Under the pieces are notes generated by a model. That model was not told where the DNA came from, did no database searches, and saw nothing but the letters and a program-made list of their open reading frames with translations. This document shows positions 8,751 to 17,775 of a DNA stretch of 64,000 nucleotides, one piece after another; within the stretch, counting starts at the first letter, position 1, and the number at the start of each line of letters is the position of its first letter. The position numbers and the translations under genes are program-made. Source of the stretch: Rubinisphaera italica (lineage in GTDB: Bacteria; Planctomycetota; Planctomycetia; Planctomycetales; Planctomycetaceae); contig NZ_SJPG01000001.1 in assembly GCF_007859715.1 (NCBI RefSeq), positions 310,001 through 374,000 on the forward strand. The letters are read 5' to 3'.

Positions 8751-8842
8751 TAGACCATTTTCAAATGGTATCTGCAGTCGCATGGACATCAAATGTCCTA
8801 AAAACGCTGTGTTTGCTCCTGCTGAACGCTGCAGGTGATTTT
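8751..8842. repeat. Dispersed repeat family 1, copy 1
   Basis: This 92-base segment matches 40558-40647 at 85 of 92 aligned positions (five substitutions, two single-base gaps). It contains three small palindromes in a row: ACCATTTTCAAATGGT, GGACATCAAATGTCC and CCTGC...GCAGG. It lies between the convergent tadC and HlyD-type genes, and the second copy also lies between convergent genes. Confidence 0.9.
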
Positions 8843-8910
8843 GAAAATGCTCCAGAAAGCATTTCAATTATTCAACAGTCCGATCCCTGTCCAGGTATTG
8901 TCAATCTGCT

Positions 8911-10719
8911 TTACCACCATAGATAGGACCGCAGGGTTTCGATTGGGGCTCGAAAAATCACATATCCGAGTGGATATTTCCCACAATCGAGAGTAGCCCG
9001 AATTCGTGTTCCTGGGAGTTGGTCAGCTTCCGGTGCCTGCAAGTCGATCGCTGCGACTGCAAACGCCTGGCCCGTCGGATGTTGTTCGACAGTCGGCGAG
9101 AGGATTTTCAGGACTCCGCTCCAGCGACTCTTTGCTTCTGCCAGCGAAACCAATTTCCACTCCTGTTGGGGAGCCGCTTCCAGAGTTTGTTTCACGAATT
9201 GCAAATCAACATCTCGAACCTCGACAATCGCCTCCCAACTGGAATGAGGATCACCTACCGTCAACAGGTGTTGACCCGACTGCACAGGGCGACCGGCTAG
9301 CTGATGCTCGGCATCCCAGGTGAGAATCTGTCCGGCTAGCGGACTGTTCAATTTGAGAGACTCAATACGATGTTTCACTAGAGACTGTTCTGCCTGTAGG
9401 CCCTGTAGTTCTGCTTTGAGCTCAGCCAGTCGGATCCCGATGTTCACATCGACCGTATCCCGGCCATCATTGCGGCGTTCCGCTTCCGGGCGGGTGTTAC
9501 GCAGGCTGCGAATCTGCTCATTCAGAGTGGCAACTTCGCCATCCAGAGCACTCAAGCGAGTTTCCAGATCCAGGCTCGTAATCGTCAACAACAGTTGATC
9601 TTTGTCGACGATACGATTCTCTGGAAGATGCAAATCATTGGCATGGATCGTGCCCGTTTCCGGAGCATACAGATTTCTTCGATCCTCCGGAACAAGATAT
9701 CCCTCAGCAGAGATTGTCATCGGTATTGGCAGGAGTACAAGAACGGCTGCAATGACCAAGCCTGCAGGCCACAGCCACCAGCTTCTCGAACGTTTTGTTG
9801 AAGTCTGCTTTTTCTGAGCAGATAACACCAGTCGCCATACGGGAAACTCCTCGATCAACTCGGGATTGATTGTCATCCGGGGAGTTTGAAACGATTCAAG
9901 CAGGAGTCGGGAGGGATGATGAAACTGTCCTGCAGGATCGACTTCAAAAACGTGAATTGATTTAGCAGATAATGAATAGTCTTTCAGGTCTTGTGCCTGG
10001 AACGTTCTGGGCTCTGGGAAATCGTTGTCGAAAAGAGTACTGGCAAACTGTGTCAGATTACGCAACGCTGGAGAACGGGAGTCGATTTCCGATCCACCGC
10101 TGATTGCCAGCAATTGAGTCTTTTGCCCCACCTTTTGAAAAAGACTGCAGCGATTTGTGTAACCATGGACGACCAGTAATTCCAGCAACGCCTGCAAACA
10201 TTCAGCGGGGGGAGTCTCTTGCTGGATTCGCCAGAACTGCTGCAGCAATTCCAGAGATTGAAAATTATTATCTGGAGTCGCTGGAAGTAAATTTTTGAGC
10301 CACCCTGGCCCATACTCGTGAGTCACCTGGTGAATGCGGTCGGATTGTAAAAATGGCTCCATCGAAATTTGATTCGTGACAATCATTTCAAAGATGCCTA
10401 ATGCGACATCGTTTTCAATCAGTGGGACGGCGATCAGTTCCAGGCTGACCGCCTCAGACGATTTGATTTGCGAGGCTTGTCCCTGAGCCTTGAGGACGGT
10501 CTTTTGTTCCGCAGCTCGCTGTAATAATTCGTGATGCCCTGCCCATTTCTGATAGATTGAAGTGGCATCCTGGTCACCAAATCCGTGACTGGCCACAAGA
10601 TGAAAGCCATTTTCGGAATCAATCTGCCAAAGCAACCAGGATGTCGCTTCTGGAACAAGTTGGCTGATTTCTTCAGCAATATTGGATTTTGATTTTTGCA
10701 TAGGAAATCGATGAGACAT
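8911..10719 (-). CDS. HlyD-family periplasmic adaptor with N-terminal GAF-like sensor region
   Basis: The C-terminal half is a membrane-fusion (HlyD) adaptor. A membrane helix at about residues 314-335, preceded by Lys/Arg residues, is followed by AEGYLVPEDRRNLYAPETGTI (the first half of a lipoyl-like hairpin), a coiled coil (about 380-460), the second half (LNSPLAGQILTW) and a beta-barrel region. The N-terminal 310 residues would be cytoplasmic and resemble two GAF-like domains (about 15-130 and 165-300), for example GFHLVASHGFG and CSLFQKVGQKTQLLAISGG. No ABC or RND pump gene is adjacent; a TolC-like gene is divergent. The start is uncertain (ATG 10719 or 10701). The HlyD assignment is firm and the GAF assignment tentative. 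Confidence 0.78.
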   Translation of the reverse strand: MSHRFPMQKSKSNIAEEISQLVPEATSWLLWQIDSENGFHLVASHGFGDQDATSIYQKWAGHHELLQRAAEQKTVLKAQGQASQIKSSEAVSLELIAVPLIENDVALGIFEMIVTNQISMEPFLQSDRIHQVTHEYGPGWLKNLLPATPDNNFQSLELLQQFWRIQQETPPAECLQALLELLVVHGYTNRCSLFQKVGQKTQLLAISGGSEIDSRSPALRNLTQFASTLFDNDFPEPRTFQAQDLKDYSLSAKSIHVFEVDPAGQFHHPSRLLLESFQTPRMTINPELIEEFPVWRLVLSAQKKQTSTKRSRSWWLWPAGLVIAAVLVLLPIPMTISAEGYLVPEDRRNLYAPETGTIHANDLHLPENRIVDKDQLLLTITSLDLETRLSALDGEVATLNEQIRSLRNTRPEAERRNDGRDTVDVNIGIRLAELKAELQGLQAEQSLVKHRIESLKLNSPLAGQILTWDAEHQLAGRPVQSGQHLLTVGDPHSSWEAIVEVRDVDLQFVKQTLEAAPQQEWKLVSLAEAKSRWSGVLKILSPTVEQHPTGQAFAVAAIDLQAPEADQLPGTRIRATLDCGKYPLGYVIFRAPIETLRSYLWW

Positions 10720-11013
10720 TTATGGATGGGGCAGCAAAGCGTCCTGCCACATTGACTTGAGATCAAAAACAGTCCGACCTTCTTCACTGCGTTTTATCAG
10801 ACTGCACTTCGAATTGCATTGTCCCTGAAGTTAAGTTTTTGAAGAACGTATATCTGTCAATATAGGTTGTTTAGGTTGCTTATTACTGTCATTCCGGTCT
10901 TGCGGATCATTTCGGTCGTGTTTTCTTTGTTTCACCCCACTCCAATCACCGATAGAACGATGGAAGGTGTACTTACATTTTGAGTTCGTTGTTGTCATTT
11001 GACAGGACGCATT

Positions 11014-13353
11014 GTGACACTTTCAGCTCGCAATGGACATTATTTCCCAGGGACGGGATCAATTTTGGCTGAGCCAACTCCACAATTTGATGCTTTCGAG
11101 CCTGTCCGTTCAAAAACGGTCAATCGATTTGCGCGGGGGCTGTTTCTATTCAGTATAGGAACACTTTCGCTGGCGTTATGTCAGTTGACCGGTTGTCACT
11201 GGCCCGGTAAACCAACCGCTGGGGTCTCAACGGAAACTCAGAAGTATTACCAGACCGCTGCTGCTCAAATTGAATATCCTCAGCTGGAACAACCGGTTCC
11301 CAGCGATGCATTGCTCAACAGTAACCCGATCAGTCTGGTGACCGATCTCGATTCGATTACCTATCACAACCTTGAACTCTCCAAAGCCGTTTCACTGGCT
11401 CTGGAAAAATCGAAAGTCATTCGCAATCTGGGAGTGACCATTCTGCGATCTCCCGAATCCGTGACCACGTCGTTCGATCCGGCTTTGGTCGAATCCGATC
11501 CGCGCTTTGGTGTCCAGGCTGCCTTGAGTGCCTTTGACACCTCATTTGGTGCCAGCGTGATTCATCAGAACAACGACCGGGCTTTGAACAATCAGTTCTT
11601 CGGAGGTGGTACACGATTACTGCAGCAGGAAGCGACCGTTTTGCAGGCCCAGCTGGGGAAACAGTCTGCCTCCGGTACAGAATACTATCTGCGAAACATT
11701 ACCGATTACGACAAAAATAACGCTCCCGGAAACCAATTCCCCGGAGCCTGGACGACTCAACTCGAAGCCGAGATGCGTCAACCGTTGCTAAAAGGTTACG
11801 GCGTCGATTACTGGCAAACCGTCGGTAACAGCCAGACTCCTGGCCTCTACAATGGTGTCTTAATTGCTCGAACTAATACCGACATTTCCCAAAGTGATTT
11901 TGAGATTGCGATTCGCGATTTTGTCGCTGAAGTCGAGAATGCCTATTGGGATTTGTATTTTGCTTATCGAGACCTGGAGACGAAGATCGCCGCTCGGGAT
12001 GCCTCTCTGGAATTGTGGAGACGGGTGGATGCTCTGAAACAACTTGGCAGAGCCGGTGGTGAAGCCGATAAGGAAGCCCAGGCTCGCGAGCAGTATTATC
12101 GCTTCGAAGAAGATATGCAGAATGCCTTGAACGGGCGTCCGGAAGACAATACGAAAACCTACAATGGAACCTCAGCCGGTTCGTTCAAAAGTAATGGAGG
12201 AGTGCTCCGACTGGAACGACGCCTGCGATATCTGATTGGCATGCCGATTAACGATGGCAGCCTGGTGCGACCTGTCGATGAACCGTTGGCTGCTCCCGTC
12301 TGTTTCAACTGGGAGACAAATCTGGCAGAATCAGTCGATCAACGACCAGAACTTCGTCGACAGAAATGGGTGATTAAACAGCGTGAACTTGAGATGATCG
12401 CTGCCAAGAAATTGCTGCTGCCAGATCTCGACCTGGTTGCGTTGTATCGCTGGCGTGGATTTGGGGAAACACTGACGAATCCAAGTAATGGTGGTGCACC
12501 CCGCTTCGATAGTGCTTACGGAGATTTGGCGAGCGGACGTTTCCAGGAATGGGAACTCGGAGTTGAACTGGATGTCCCACTGGGAAATCGCCAGGCGCAT
12601 TCCGGGATGAGAAATGCGGAGTTCAAACTGGCTCGTGCTCGTCAGGTTCTCAAAGAACAGGAACGCGTAATCGTACTTGAACTAAGCAATGCGATGTCTG
12701 AATCGGTCCGAGCATGGGAAGTGATGCAGACAGTGCGGGAGCGTCTTGAAGCGGCTGGGGATCAGGTGAATGCACTCAATGCTGCTTATGAAGCCGATCA
12801 AGCTCCATTGAATCTGGTCCTGGAAGCTCAGCGACGATTTGCCTCTGCAAAAAGCTCTTATTATTCAGCGGTGTTGGATTACAATGTTGCGATCAGAAAC
12901 GTGCACTTTGAGAAAGGATCCTATCTCGAATATTGCGGCGTGCATACCTCGGAAGGACCTTGGTCAGAAGGTGCCCATCAGTACGCAGCTCGCAAGTCTG
13001 ATCTGAAACAGCCGATGCCGAAAGTTCCACGCTGGATCAAACCTCCGCGTGTGATCAGTCACGGAATGACTCCAGATCCAAACGATCAGGAAATCATTGC
13101 TGAACCTGTCGAAGAAATGGGAATGCCCTACTTAATGACTCCTGAGGAAATGCCTTCAGAGATTCCAGTGTATGAAAATTCTCAAGATCAGAAACCGGAA
13201 TCCGAAACGGATACCGAACTGACACCTACGCCCATTCTACTCCCCGAAGCAGGGGCAGCACTCGAACTGAATCCTGAGTTGTATCTTCAGGATCCCGTCT
13301 TCTCCGATGAAACTGCCAACTCCACTCCAGTGGTCCGGCCGCTGTTTGAGTAA
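11014..13353 (+). CDS. TolC-like outer membrane efflux lipoprotein
   Basis: This is an outer-membrane channel of the TolC/OEP family. With GTG 11014 as start (AGGA at 11004-11007), a hydrophobic signal ends in the lipobox LTGC at about residue 61, so the protein is probably lipid-anchored. The OEP repeats are visible as long helices, for example FVAEVENAYWDLYFAYRDLETK (about 305-326) and its C-terminal counterpart ANAYEAD/APLNLVLEAQRRFASAKSSYYSAVLDYN (about 590-625). Unlike standard TolC it has a Pro/Glu-rich tail of about 150 residues. It is divergent from the HlyD adaptor across 295 bases, and the two probably form the outer half of one export system. Confidence 0.82.
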   Translation: MTLSARNGHYFPGTGSILAEPTPQFDAFEPVRSKTVNRFARGLFLFSIGTLSLALCQLTGCHWPGKPTAGVSTETQKYYQTAAAQIEYPQLEQPVPSDALLNSNPISLVTDLDSITYHNLELSKAVSLALEKSKVIRNLGVTILRSPESVTTSFDPALVESDPRFGVQAALSAFDTSFGASVIHQNNDRALNNQFFGGGTRLLQQEATVLQAQLGKQSASGTEYYLRNITDYDKNNAPGNQFPGAWTTQLEAEMRQPLLKGYGVDYWQTVGNSQTPGLYNGVLIARTNTDISQSDFEIAIRDFVAEVENAYWDLYFAYRDLETKIAARDASLELWRRVDALKQLGRAGGEADKEAQAREQYYRFEEDMQNALNGRPEDNTKTYNGTSAGSFKSNGGVLRLERRLRYLIGMPINDGSLVRPVDEPLAAPVCFNWETNLAESVDQRPELRRQKWVIKQRELEMIAAKKLLLPDLDLVALYRWRGFGETLTNPSNGGAPRFDSAYGDLASGRFQEWELGVELDVPLGNRQAHSGMRNAEFKLARARQVLKEQERVIVLELSNAMSESVRAWEVMQTVRERLEAAGDQVNALNAAYEADQAPLNLVLEAQRRFASAKSSYYSAVLDYNVAIRNVHFEKGSYLEYCGVHTSEGPWSEGAHQYAARKSDLKQPMPKVPRWIKPPRVISHGMTPDPNDQEIIAEPVEEMGMPYLMTPEEMPSEIPVYENSQDQKPESETDTELTPTPILLPEAGAALELNPELYLQDPVFSDETANSTPVVRPLFE

Positions 13354-13545
13354 TTGCTGATTTGTAGACAATATTCGTCAACTGAAAAGCTAAGGCCTGT
13401 TGTCCCTTCTCGGACTTCTCGACGGATTCGACAAGCGAATCTTCTTGAGTTACGCTATGTAAATCCAACCCAGGAACTGTAGTGCAATGGCTTAAAACTG
13501 ATAATCGTCAGTTCGCTTGCCGGAACTTCAATCGAAAAGAACCTG

Positions 13546-14202
13546 ATGAAACCTAAGATTACGGCTGTCGTGTTTGATCTCGATGGCTTGATGTTTAATA
13601 CGGAAATGATTTTCAATAAAACAGGCACCGAGCTTCTACGGCGGCGCGGGATAACCGATGTGCAGCCTGTGATCGATCGGATGATGGGTCGCCGGGCTCA
13701 TGAAGCGTTTGCTGAGATGATTGATCACTGCAATTTCACCGAGAGCATCGAAGAGTTGCAGGTCGAGTCGAATGAGATTTTTCATGCCCTGCTGTTCGAT
13801 CACATCGAGCCGATGCCGGGGCTGTTTGATTTGCTCGATCTTATCGAACAGCAGGAATTGCCCAAGGCGGTGGCGACCTCTTCCGGTCGGGACTATCTCG
13901 AAGAGATTTTGACACACTTCAGCATCCTCGACCGATTCCAGAAGACTTTCACCTCGAACGACGTGGAACACGGGAAGCCCCATCCCGAGATTTATCTAAA
14001 AGCGACGCATGAGTTGGGACACTCCCCAGCGAATGTTCTTGTACTTGAAGACAGCAGCAATGGCACGAAGGCAGCCGCGGCTGCGGGGACTCATATTGTG
14101 TCTGTCCCACATGAATTCAGCCGAGGCCAGGACTTCTCGAGTGCGAAATACATCGCAGAATCGCTGTCCGATCCTTACATTCTTAATTTGCTGCGGTCAT
14201 AA
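13546..14202 (+). CDS. HAD-superfamily hydrolase, beta-phosphoglucomutase/phosphatase type
   Basis: This is a cytoplasmic HAD phosphohydrolase or phosphomutase of subfamily I. Motif I is VFDLDGLMFNTE (about residues 8-19, nucleophile Asp10 and Asp12). Motif II is the ATSS segment (about 115), motif III the Lys in GKPHPEIYLKA (about 143), and motif IV is VLEDSSNGTKAAAAAG (about 164-179). A helical cap lies at about 20-90. The length of 218 residues is typical. The substrate cannot be read from sequence; sugar phosphates are common in the group. It precedes the RlmI-like gene on the same strand by about 110 bases. Confidence 0.85.
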   Translation: MKPKITAVVFDLDGLMFNTEMIFNKTGTELLRRRGITDVQPVIDRMMGRRAHEAFAEMIDHCNFTESIEELQVESNEIFHALLFDHIEPMPGLFDLLDLIEQQELPKAVATSSGRDYLEEILTHFSILDRFQKTFTSNDVEHGKPHPEIYLKATHELGHSPANVLVLEDSSNGTKAAAAAGTHIVSVPHEFSRGQDFSSAKYIAESLSDPYILNLLRS

Positions 14203-14311
14203 TGCGAGCAGACAAGTCGTGCTTGTGTTATAAGACGAGTGCGATCCGCCACCTTTGTTGATCAACCAAAAAATCATCAGGCAATTCCTGACCTATCAAA
14301 TTAAGCTCCTT

Positions 14312-15595
14312 ATGAGTCCTCAAAGAAAACCTTACATGAAGCATGTGAAGCGAAACTCCAAACCGGTTTCGCGTGGCCCACTGGCCGAAGAACATTTTTT
14401 ACCGATCGATCTGGAAGAAGAGCCGTCCGGGAATCTTCCTGTCGTGGAAGTGAAGGCTCCCGTGAGGCATCCCATTCTCTATCGCAAACGGCTCGGCAAC
14501 TTTGATACCCGTGCCCGACCGGGCGATCTCGTCAGACTCGAATTGAGTGATGGGACCCACTTCGGGCATGGTCTATTCAACTCCCGAGCCGAGGCGACGA
14601 TTCGAGTTTTAAATCGGACAGACGAAGTCCCCAGCTATGCCTGGTGGAAACGAATCGCTCAGCAGGCCTGCAGTGTTCGCAGAGATCTGCTCAAGGTGGA
14701 TGCCGATACCAATGCGTATCGAGTTATTCATGCAGAAGCGGATTTGCTGCCCGGGATTGTGATTGATCGATACGACAACATTCTGAGTGCAGAGTGCTTT
14801 TCGCTGGGGATGTATCGTCGAGCCCAAGGAATTCTGGAATTGATTCAGGCGGAATTAAAAACCGAGCACTGGCGGATCACCTCGGCCCCGCATTCTCTCG
14901 ACCATGAAGGTTTTAACGAACCGGGGCTCAGTTCGCCTGATTGTCCGAAACAATCAATGGTTGAAGAATTCGGCACGAAGTTCAAAGTCGATTTTGATGA
15001 AGGACATAAGACCGGATTCTTCTGTGATCAGCGGGACAATCGTCAGCAACTGGCCAAATTCTGCGAAGGGAAATCCGTTCTCGACTTGTGTTGTTATACC
15101 GGCGGATTTTCTGTGCAGGCCAAACGATTAGGCAGCGCGGCTGAAGTCACTGGAGTGGACCTCGATGAAGATGCGATTGAGACAGCCAAGGCCAACGCAA
15201 AATTGAATAAGCAAAACATCCGCTTTGTACATGCCGATGCATTTCCGTATATGCGGGACATGATTACGAACGGCAAACAATACGATGTCGTAATTCTCGA
15301 TCCACCGAAGCTGATTAACCGTCGAGAAGATTACGAAGAAGGCCGGAAGAAATATTACGATATGAATCGGCTGGCAACGCAACTGGTCGCACCGGGTGGA
15401 TTGCTGCTCTCCTGCAGTTGCTCTGGCTTAATGCCGCCAGAGGAATTGTCCAAGACGATCGCAGCCTCGATTCCAGATAACAGTTGTGGTCGCTTCTTGC
15501 GAAAATGGGGAGCGGCGTCCGATCATCCCGTCGCGGCTCACTGCCCGGAAACGGAGTACCTGAAAGCGTACCTGGTGCAGATTGAACCTCGGTGA
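14312..15595 (+). CDS. Class I SAM-dependent methyltransferase, RlmI/RlmK type
   Basis: The protein resembles the RlmI/YccW group that makes 5-methylcytosine in 23S rRNA. An N-terminal PUA-like domain (about 45-125: KRLGNFDTRARPGDLVRLEL) is followed by a Rossmann methyltransferase domain. The SAM motif is VLDLCCYTGGFSVQAKRLG (about 258-276), the acidic motif is VTGVDLDEDAI, and the catalytic region VILDPPKLINRRE (about 330) is followed by LLSCSCSGLM with candidate Cys. ATG 14312 is preferred and ATG 14336 is possible; the in-frame TTG upstream is unlikely. Target specificity is inferred from the family only. Confidence 0.82.
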   Translation: MSPQRKPYMKHVKRNSKPVSRGPLAEEHFLPIDLEEEPSGNLPVVEVKAPVRHPILYRKRLGNFDTRARPGDLVRLELSDGTHFGHGLFNSRAEATIRVLNRTDEVPSYAWWKRIAQQACSVRRDLLKVDADTNAYRVIHAEADLLPGIVIDRYDNILSAECFSLGMYRRAQGILELIQAELKTEHWRITSAPHSLDHEGFNEPGLSSPDCPKQSMVEEFGTKFKVDFDEGHKTGFFCDQRDNRQQLAKFCEGKSVLDLCCYTGGFSVQAKRLGSAAEVTGVDLDEDAIETAKANAKLNKQNIRFVHADAFPYMRDMITNGKQYDVVILDPPKLINRREDYEEGRKKYYDMNRLATQLVAPGGLLLSCSCSGLMPPEELSKTIAASIPDNSCGRFLRKWGAASDHPVAAHCPETEYLKAYLVQIEPR

Positions 15596-15661
15596 TGATC
15601 TTATAATGAACCACCAAGAAGGATATTTTCTGGATAAAATCAGACATGTAGGAGAATATAA

Positions 15662-15719
15662 GCACGAAGCGCAAGCGAGTGAGTCTCACATAAAGAACAC
15701 ACTCGCTTGCGCTTCGTGC
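15662..15719. repeat. REP-type inverted repeat, 20-bp perfect arms
   Basis: GCACGAAGCGCAAGCGAGTG at 15662-15681 is the exact complement of 15700-15719, with an 18-base loop. TATA-rich flanks extend the pairing after one mismatch. It lies between the methyltransferase and the transporter. A related unpaired half-site occurs at 17746-17762 (TCGCTTTCGCTTCGTGC). Confidence 0.85.
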
Positions 15720-15778
15720 CTATATATTAACTTATACTCCTTGGCGTCTTGGCGGTTAATAATTCAGGCAGACCAATC

Positions 15779-17065
15779 ATGACTCGAATACTCGATAAAG
15801 TGAAGCTGATTGGTCCCGGAATCCTGGTTGCGGCGACGGGAGTGGGAGCGGGCGATCTGGCGACTGGAGCTTTGACGGGGAGTCTGCTGGGAGTTGCCAT
15901 TCTGTGGGCGGTGATTGTCGGTGCTCTCTTTAAATATGCGATGAACGAAGGACTCACTCGCTGGCAACTGGCGACTGAAACGACACTGCTTGAAGGTTGT
16001 TTTCGCTATTTCGGAACAATTTTTCTGCTGGCATTTCTAGCCTATCTCATCCTCTGGACTTACTTTGTTTCCGCAGCATTGATGAGCGCCTGCGGCGTCG
16101 TCATGCATGCGATTCTTCCTGTGTTTGGTTCTCCCGAGAACGACAAATGGTACTGGGGAATTCTGCATAGTCTTGTTGCGGTCGGATTGGTATTCACAGG
16201 AGGATATCGGCTCTTTGAAAAAGTGATGACTGTCTGCATCGGTGTGATGTTCGTGACCGTGGTGTTGACCGCCGTCGCAATGCAGCCAAATCTGCTGGAC
16301 GTTCTCTCGGGCATATTCTGGCCAACCATACCTCATGCAGATGGACAAGGCACAAACTGGACGATTGCCCTGCTCGGCGGTATCGGTGGCACGTTGACAA
16401 TTCTCTGTTACGGATACTGGATCCGGGAAGAAGGGCGGGTGTCTCTCAAAGATCTTCCGACATGTCGAATCGATCTGGCGAGTGGCTATCTGATGACCGC
16501 CATCTTTGGAATGGCGATGGTGGTGATCGGCTCAGAAATTGTCATCGAAAAAGGAGCTTCCTCAAAAACAATTGTTGTTATCGCTGAGAAACTGCAGGAA
16601 GTCTTCGGCAACTTCGGTACACCGATGAAGTGGATTTTTTTGGTCGGAGCCTGGGGAGCGGTTGCGAGCAGTTTACTGGGTGTCTGGCAGTCTGTGCCGT
16701 ATCTGTTTGCTGATGTTTATGAATCGCTTGCTGCCAAATTTTGCAAACGGGATTGTCAATCGGTCAACGTTCGAAGCTGGCCGTATCGTCTGTACTTAAT
16801 CGCCATGGCGTTTATCCCGATTCTCGCCCTCTCGACGAACTTCAAATCGCTGCAGAAAATCTATGCGATTTGCGGTGCGTTGCTAATCCCCCTCCTTGCA
16901 GTCGTTCTCCTGATTTTGGGAAACAGTTCACGTATGATCGGGCGTGAGAATCGAAATCCGCTGTGGAGTAATACATTGCTTGGTGTTGCATTGTTGTTTT
17001 TCTCCGTTGCAGGTCTGCTTGCACTGGCAGAAGTATTTCGTGTAAAACCAATGACCGTCAAATAA
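15779..17065 (+). CDS. Nramp-family-like divalent metal transporter
   Basis: This is a polytopic inner-membrane protein with about eleven hydrophobic segments over 428 residues, resembling the Nramp/SLC11 family (LeuT fold). The first helix reads KLIGPGILVAATGVGAGDLATGALTGS. Nramp proteins carry a DPGN metal-binding motif at this point, and here it is replaced by GAGDLATG. The MPH motif of helix 6 is also not evident: the region reads MAMVVIGSEIVIEKG. Metal choice or even transport mode may therefore differ from MntH. ATG 15779 is the natural start, giving the short MTRILDKVK N terminus. It stands alone, followed 27 bases later by a small unknown gene. Confidence 0.78.
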   Translation: MTRILDKVKLIGPGILVAATGVGAGDLATGALTGSLLGVAILWAVIVGALFKYAMNEGLTRWQLATETTLLEGCFRYFGTIFLLAFLAYLILWTYFVSAALMSACGVVMHAILPVFGSPENDKWYWGILHSLVAVGLVFTGGYRLFEKVMTVCIGVMFVTVVLTAVAMQPNLLDVLSGIFWPTIPHADGQGTNWTIALLGGIGGTLTILCYGYWIREEGRVSLKDLPTCRIDLASGYLMTAIFGMAMVVIGSEIVIEKGASSKTIVVIAEKLQEVFGNFGTPMKWIFLVGAWGAVASSLLGVWQSVPYLFADVYESLAAKFCKRDCQSVNVRSWPYRLYLIAMAFIPILALSTNFKSLQKIYAICGALLIPLLAVVLLILGNSSRMIGRENRNPLWSNTLLGVALLFFSVAGLLALAEVFRVKPMTVK

Positions 17066-17092
17066 TTTCTAAGGTATGATCAGGCAACTTCC

Positions 17093-17503
17093 GTGAATTC
17101 AGAATCCAATACCCAGCCAGAGAATTCGAATTCCACTAATGAGGAATTGAATCAACTCGTCACTTCCAGTCAGAAAGTGATGGCTCATGCGTGGATGGTA
17201 CGGACTTTCATCAAGCATTCTGATGAAGTGGAAGATTTTCCAGAACTGATGGGTATTGTTCGCAGCGTGTTCGACACCTCACGAGCTTTAGAAACTCGTG
17301 TCGATAATCCTGCTGGTTACTTCAAGATGCTTAGCAAGAAAATCGGCAAACTGGAAGCAGCAACCCGTCAATTCGCCATCGACGCCCCGGAAGCGTCAAC
17401 ACATACGAACTTTCAGCAAGCGGTGATTTCCGTGCAGACATGTTGTGAATCTTTGCGAGAGATTCTGAATCAGAGTCATGTATTTTTGAAGAAATCTGTG
17501 TAA
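17093..17503 (+). CDS. Hypothetical helical protein, 136 residues
   Basis: I do not recognise this protein. It starts at GTG 17093 and is Asn/Ser-rich for the first 20 residues, then largely alpha-helical with no signal peptide or membrane segment. Residues 30-130 look like a four-helix bundle (QKVMAHAWMVRTFIKHSDEV, PAGYFKMLSKKIGKLEAATR). It follows the Nramp-like gene by only 27 bases on the same strand, so co-transcription is likely. A hairpin (TTCCCCA 17519-17525 with TGGGGAA 17534-17540) lies just after its stop. Confidence 0.6.
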   Translation: MNSESNTQPENSNSTNEELNQLVTSSQKVMAHAWMVRTFIKHSDEVEDFPELMGIVRSVFDTSRALETRVDNPAGYFKMLSKKIGKLEAATRQFAIDAPEASTHTNFQQAVISVQTCCESLREILNQSHVFLKKSV

Positions 17504-17553
17504 TTTATATTTTTCCTGTTCCCCAGGGGAACTTGGGGAAAGAAAACAATCTC

Positions 17554-17715
17554 AACCCGAAGCGTGAGCGAGGGGACGGCGTTCAATCTACAACTGAGTT
17601 AAACGCATTCCTAAACCACCTGTATGTATTCGCAAAAGAAAATCCGTCGCCCTTTAAAATTAATAGGCAATCAATCAATACAAATCGCGCCGTCCCCTCG
17701 CTCACGCTTCGGGTT
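17554..17715. repeat. MITE-like element with 28-bp perfect terminal inverted repeats
   Basis: The 28 bases at 17554-17581 (beginning AACCCGAAGCGTGAGCGAGG) are exactly complementary to 17688-17715. The 106 bases between them are A/T-richer and non-coding. The arm motif GAAGCGTGAGCGAGG resembles the GAAGCGCAAGCGAG motif of the repeat at 15662-15719. It lies between two convergent genes. Confidence 0.8.
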
Positions 17716-17775
17716 ATGATTTTCATGTAACGTGTGTTGACTCTCTCGCTTTCGCTTCGTGCTTGTCGGCTTACT

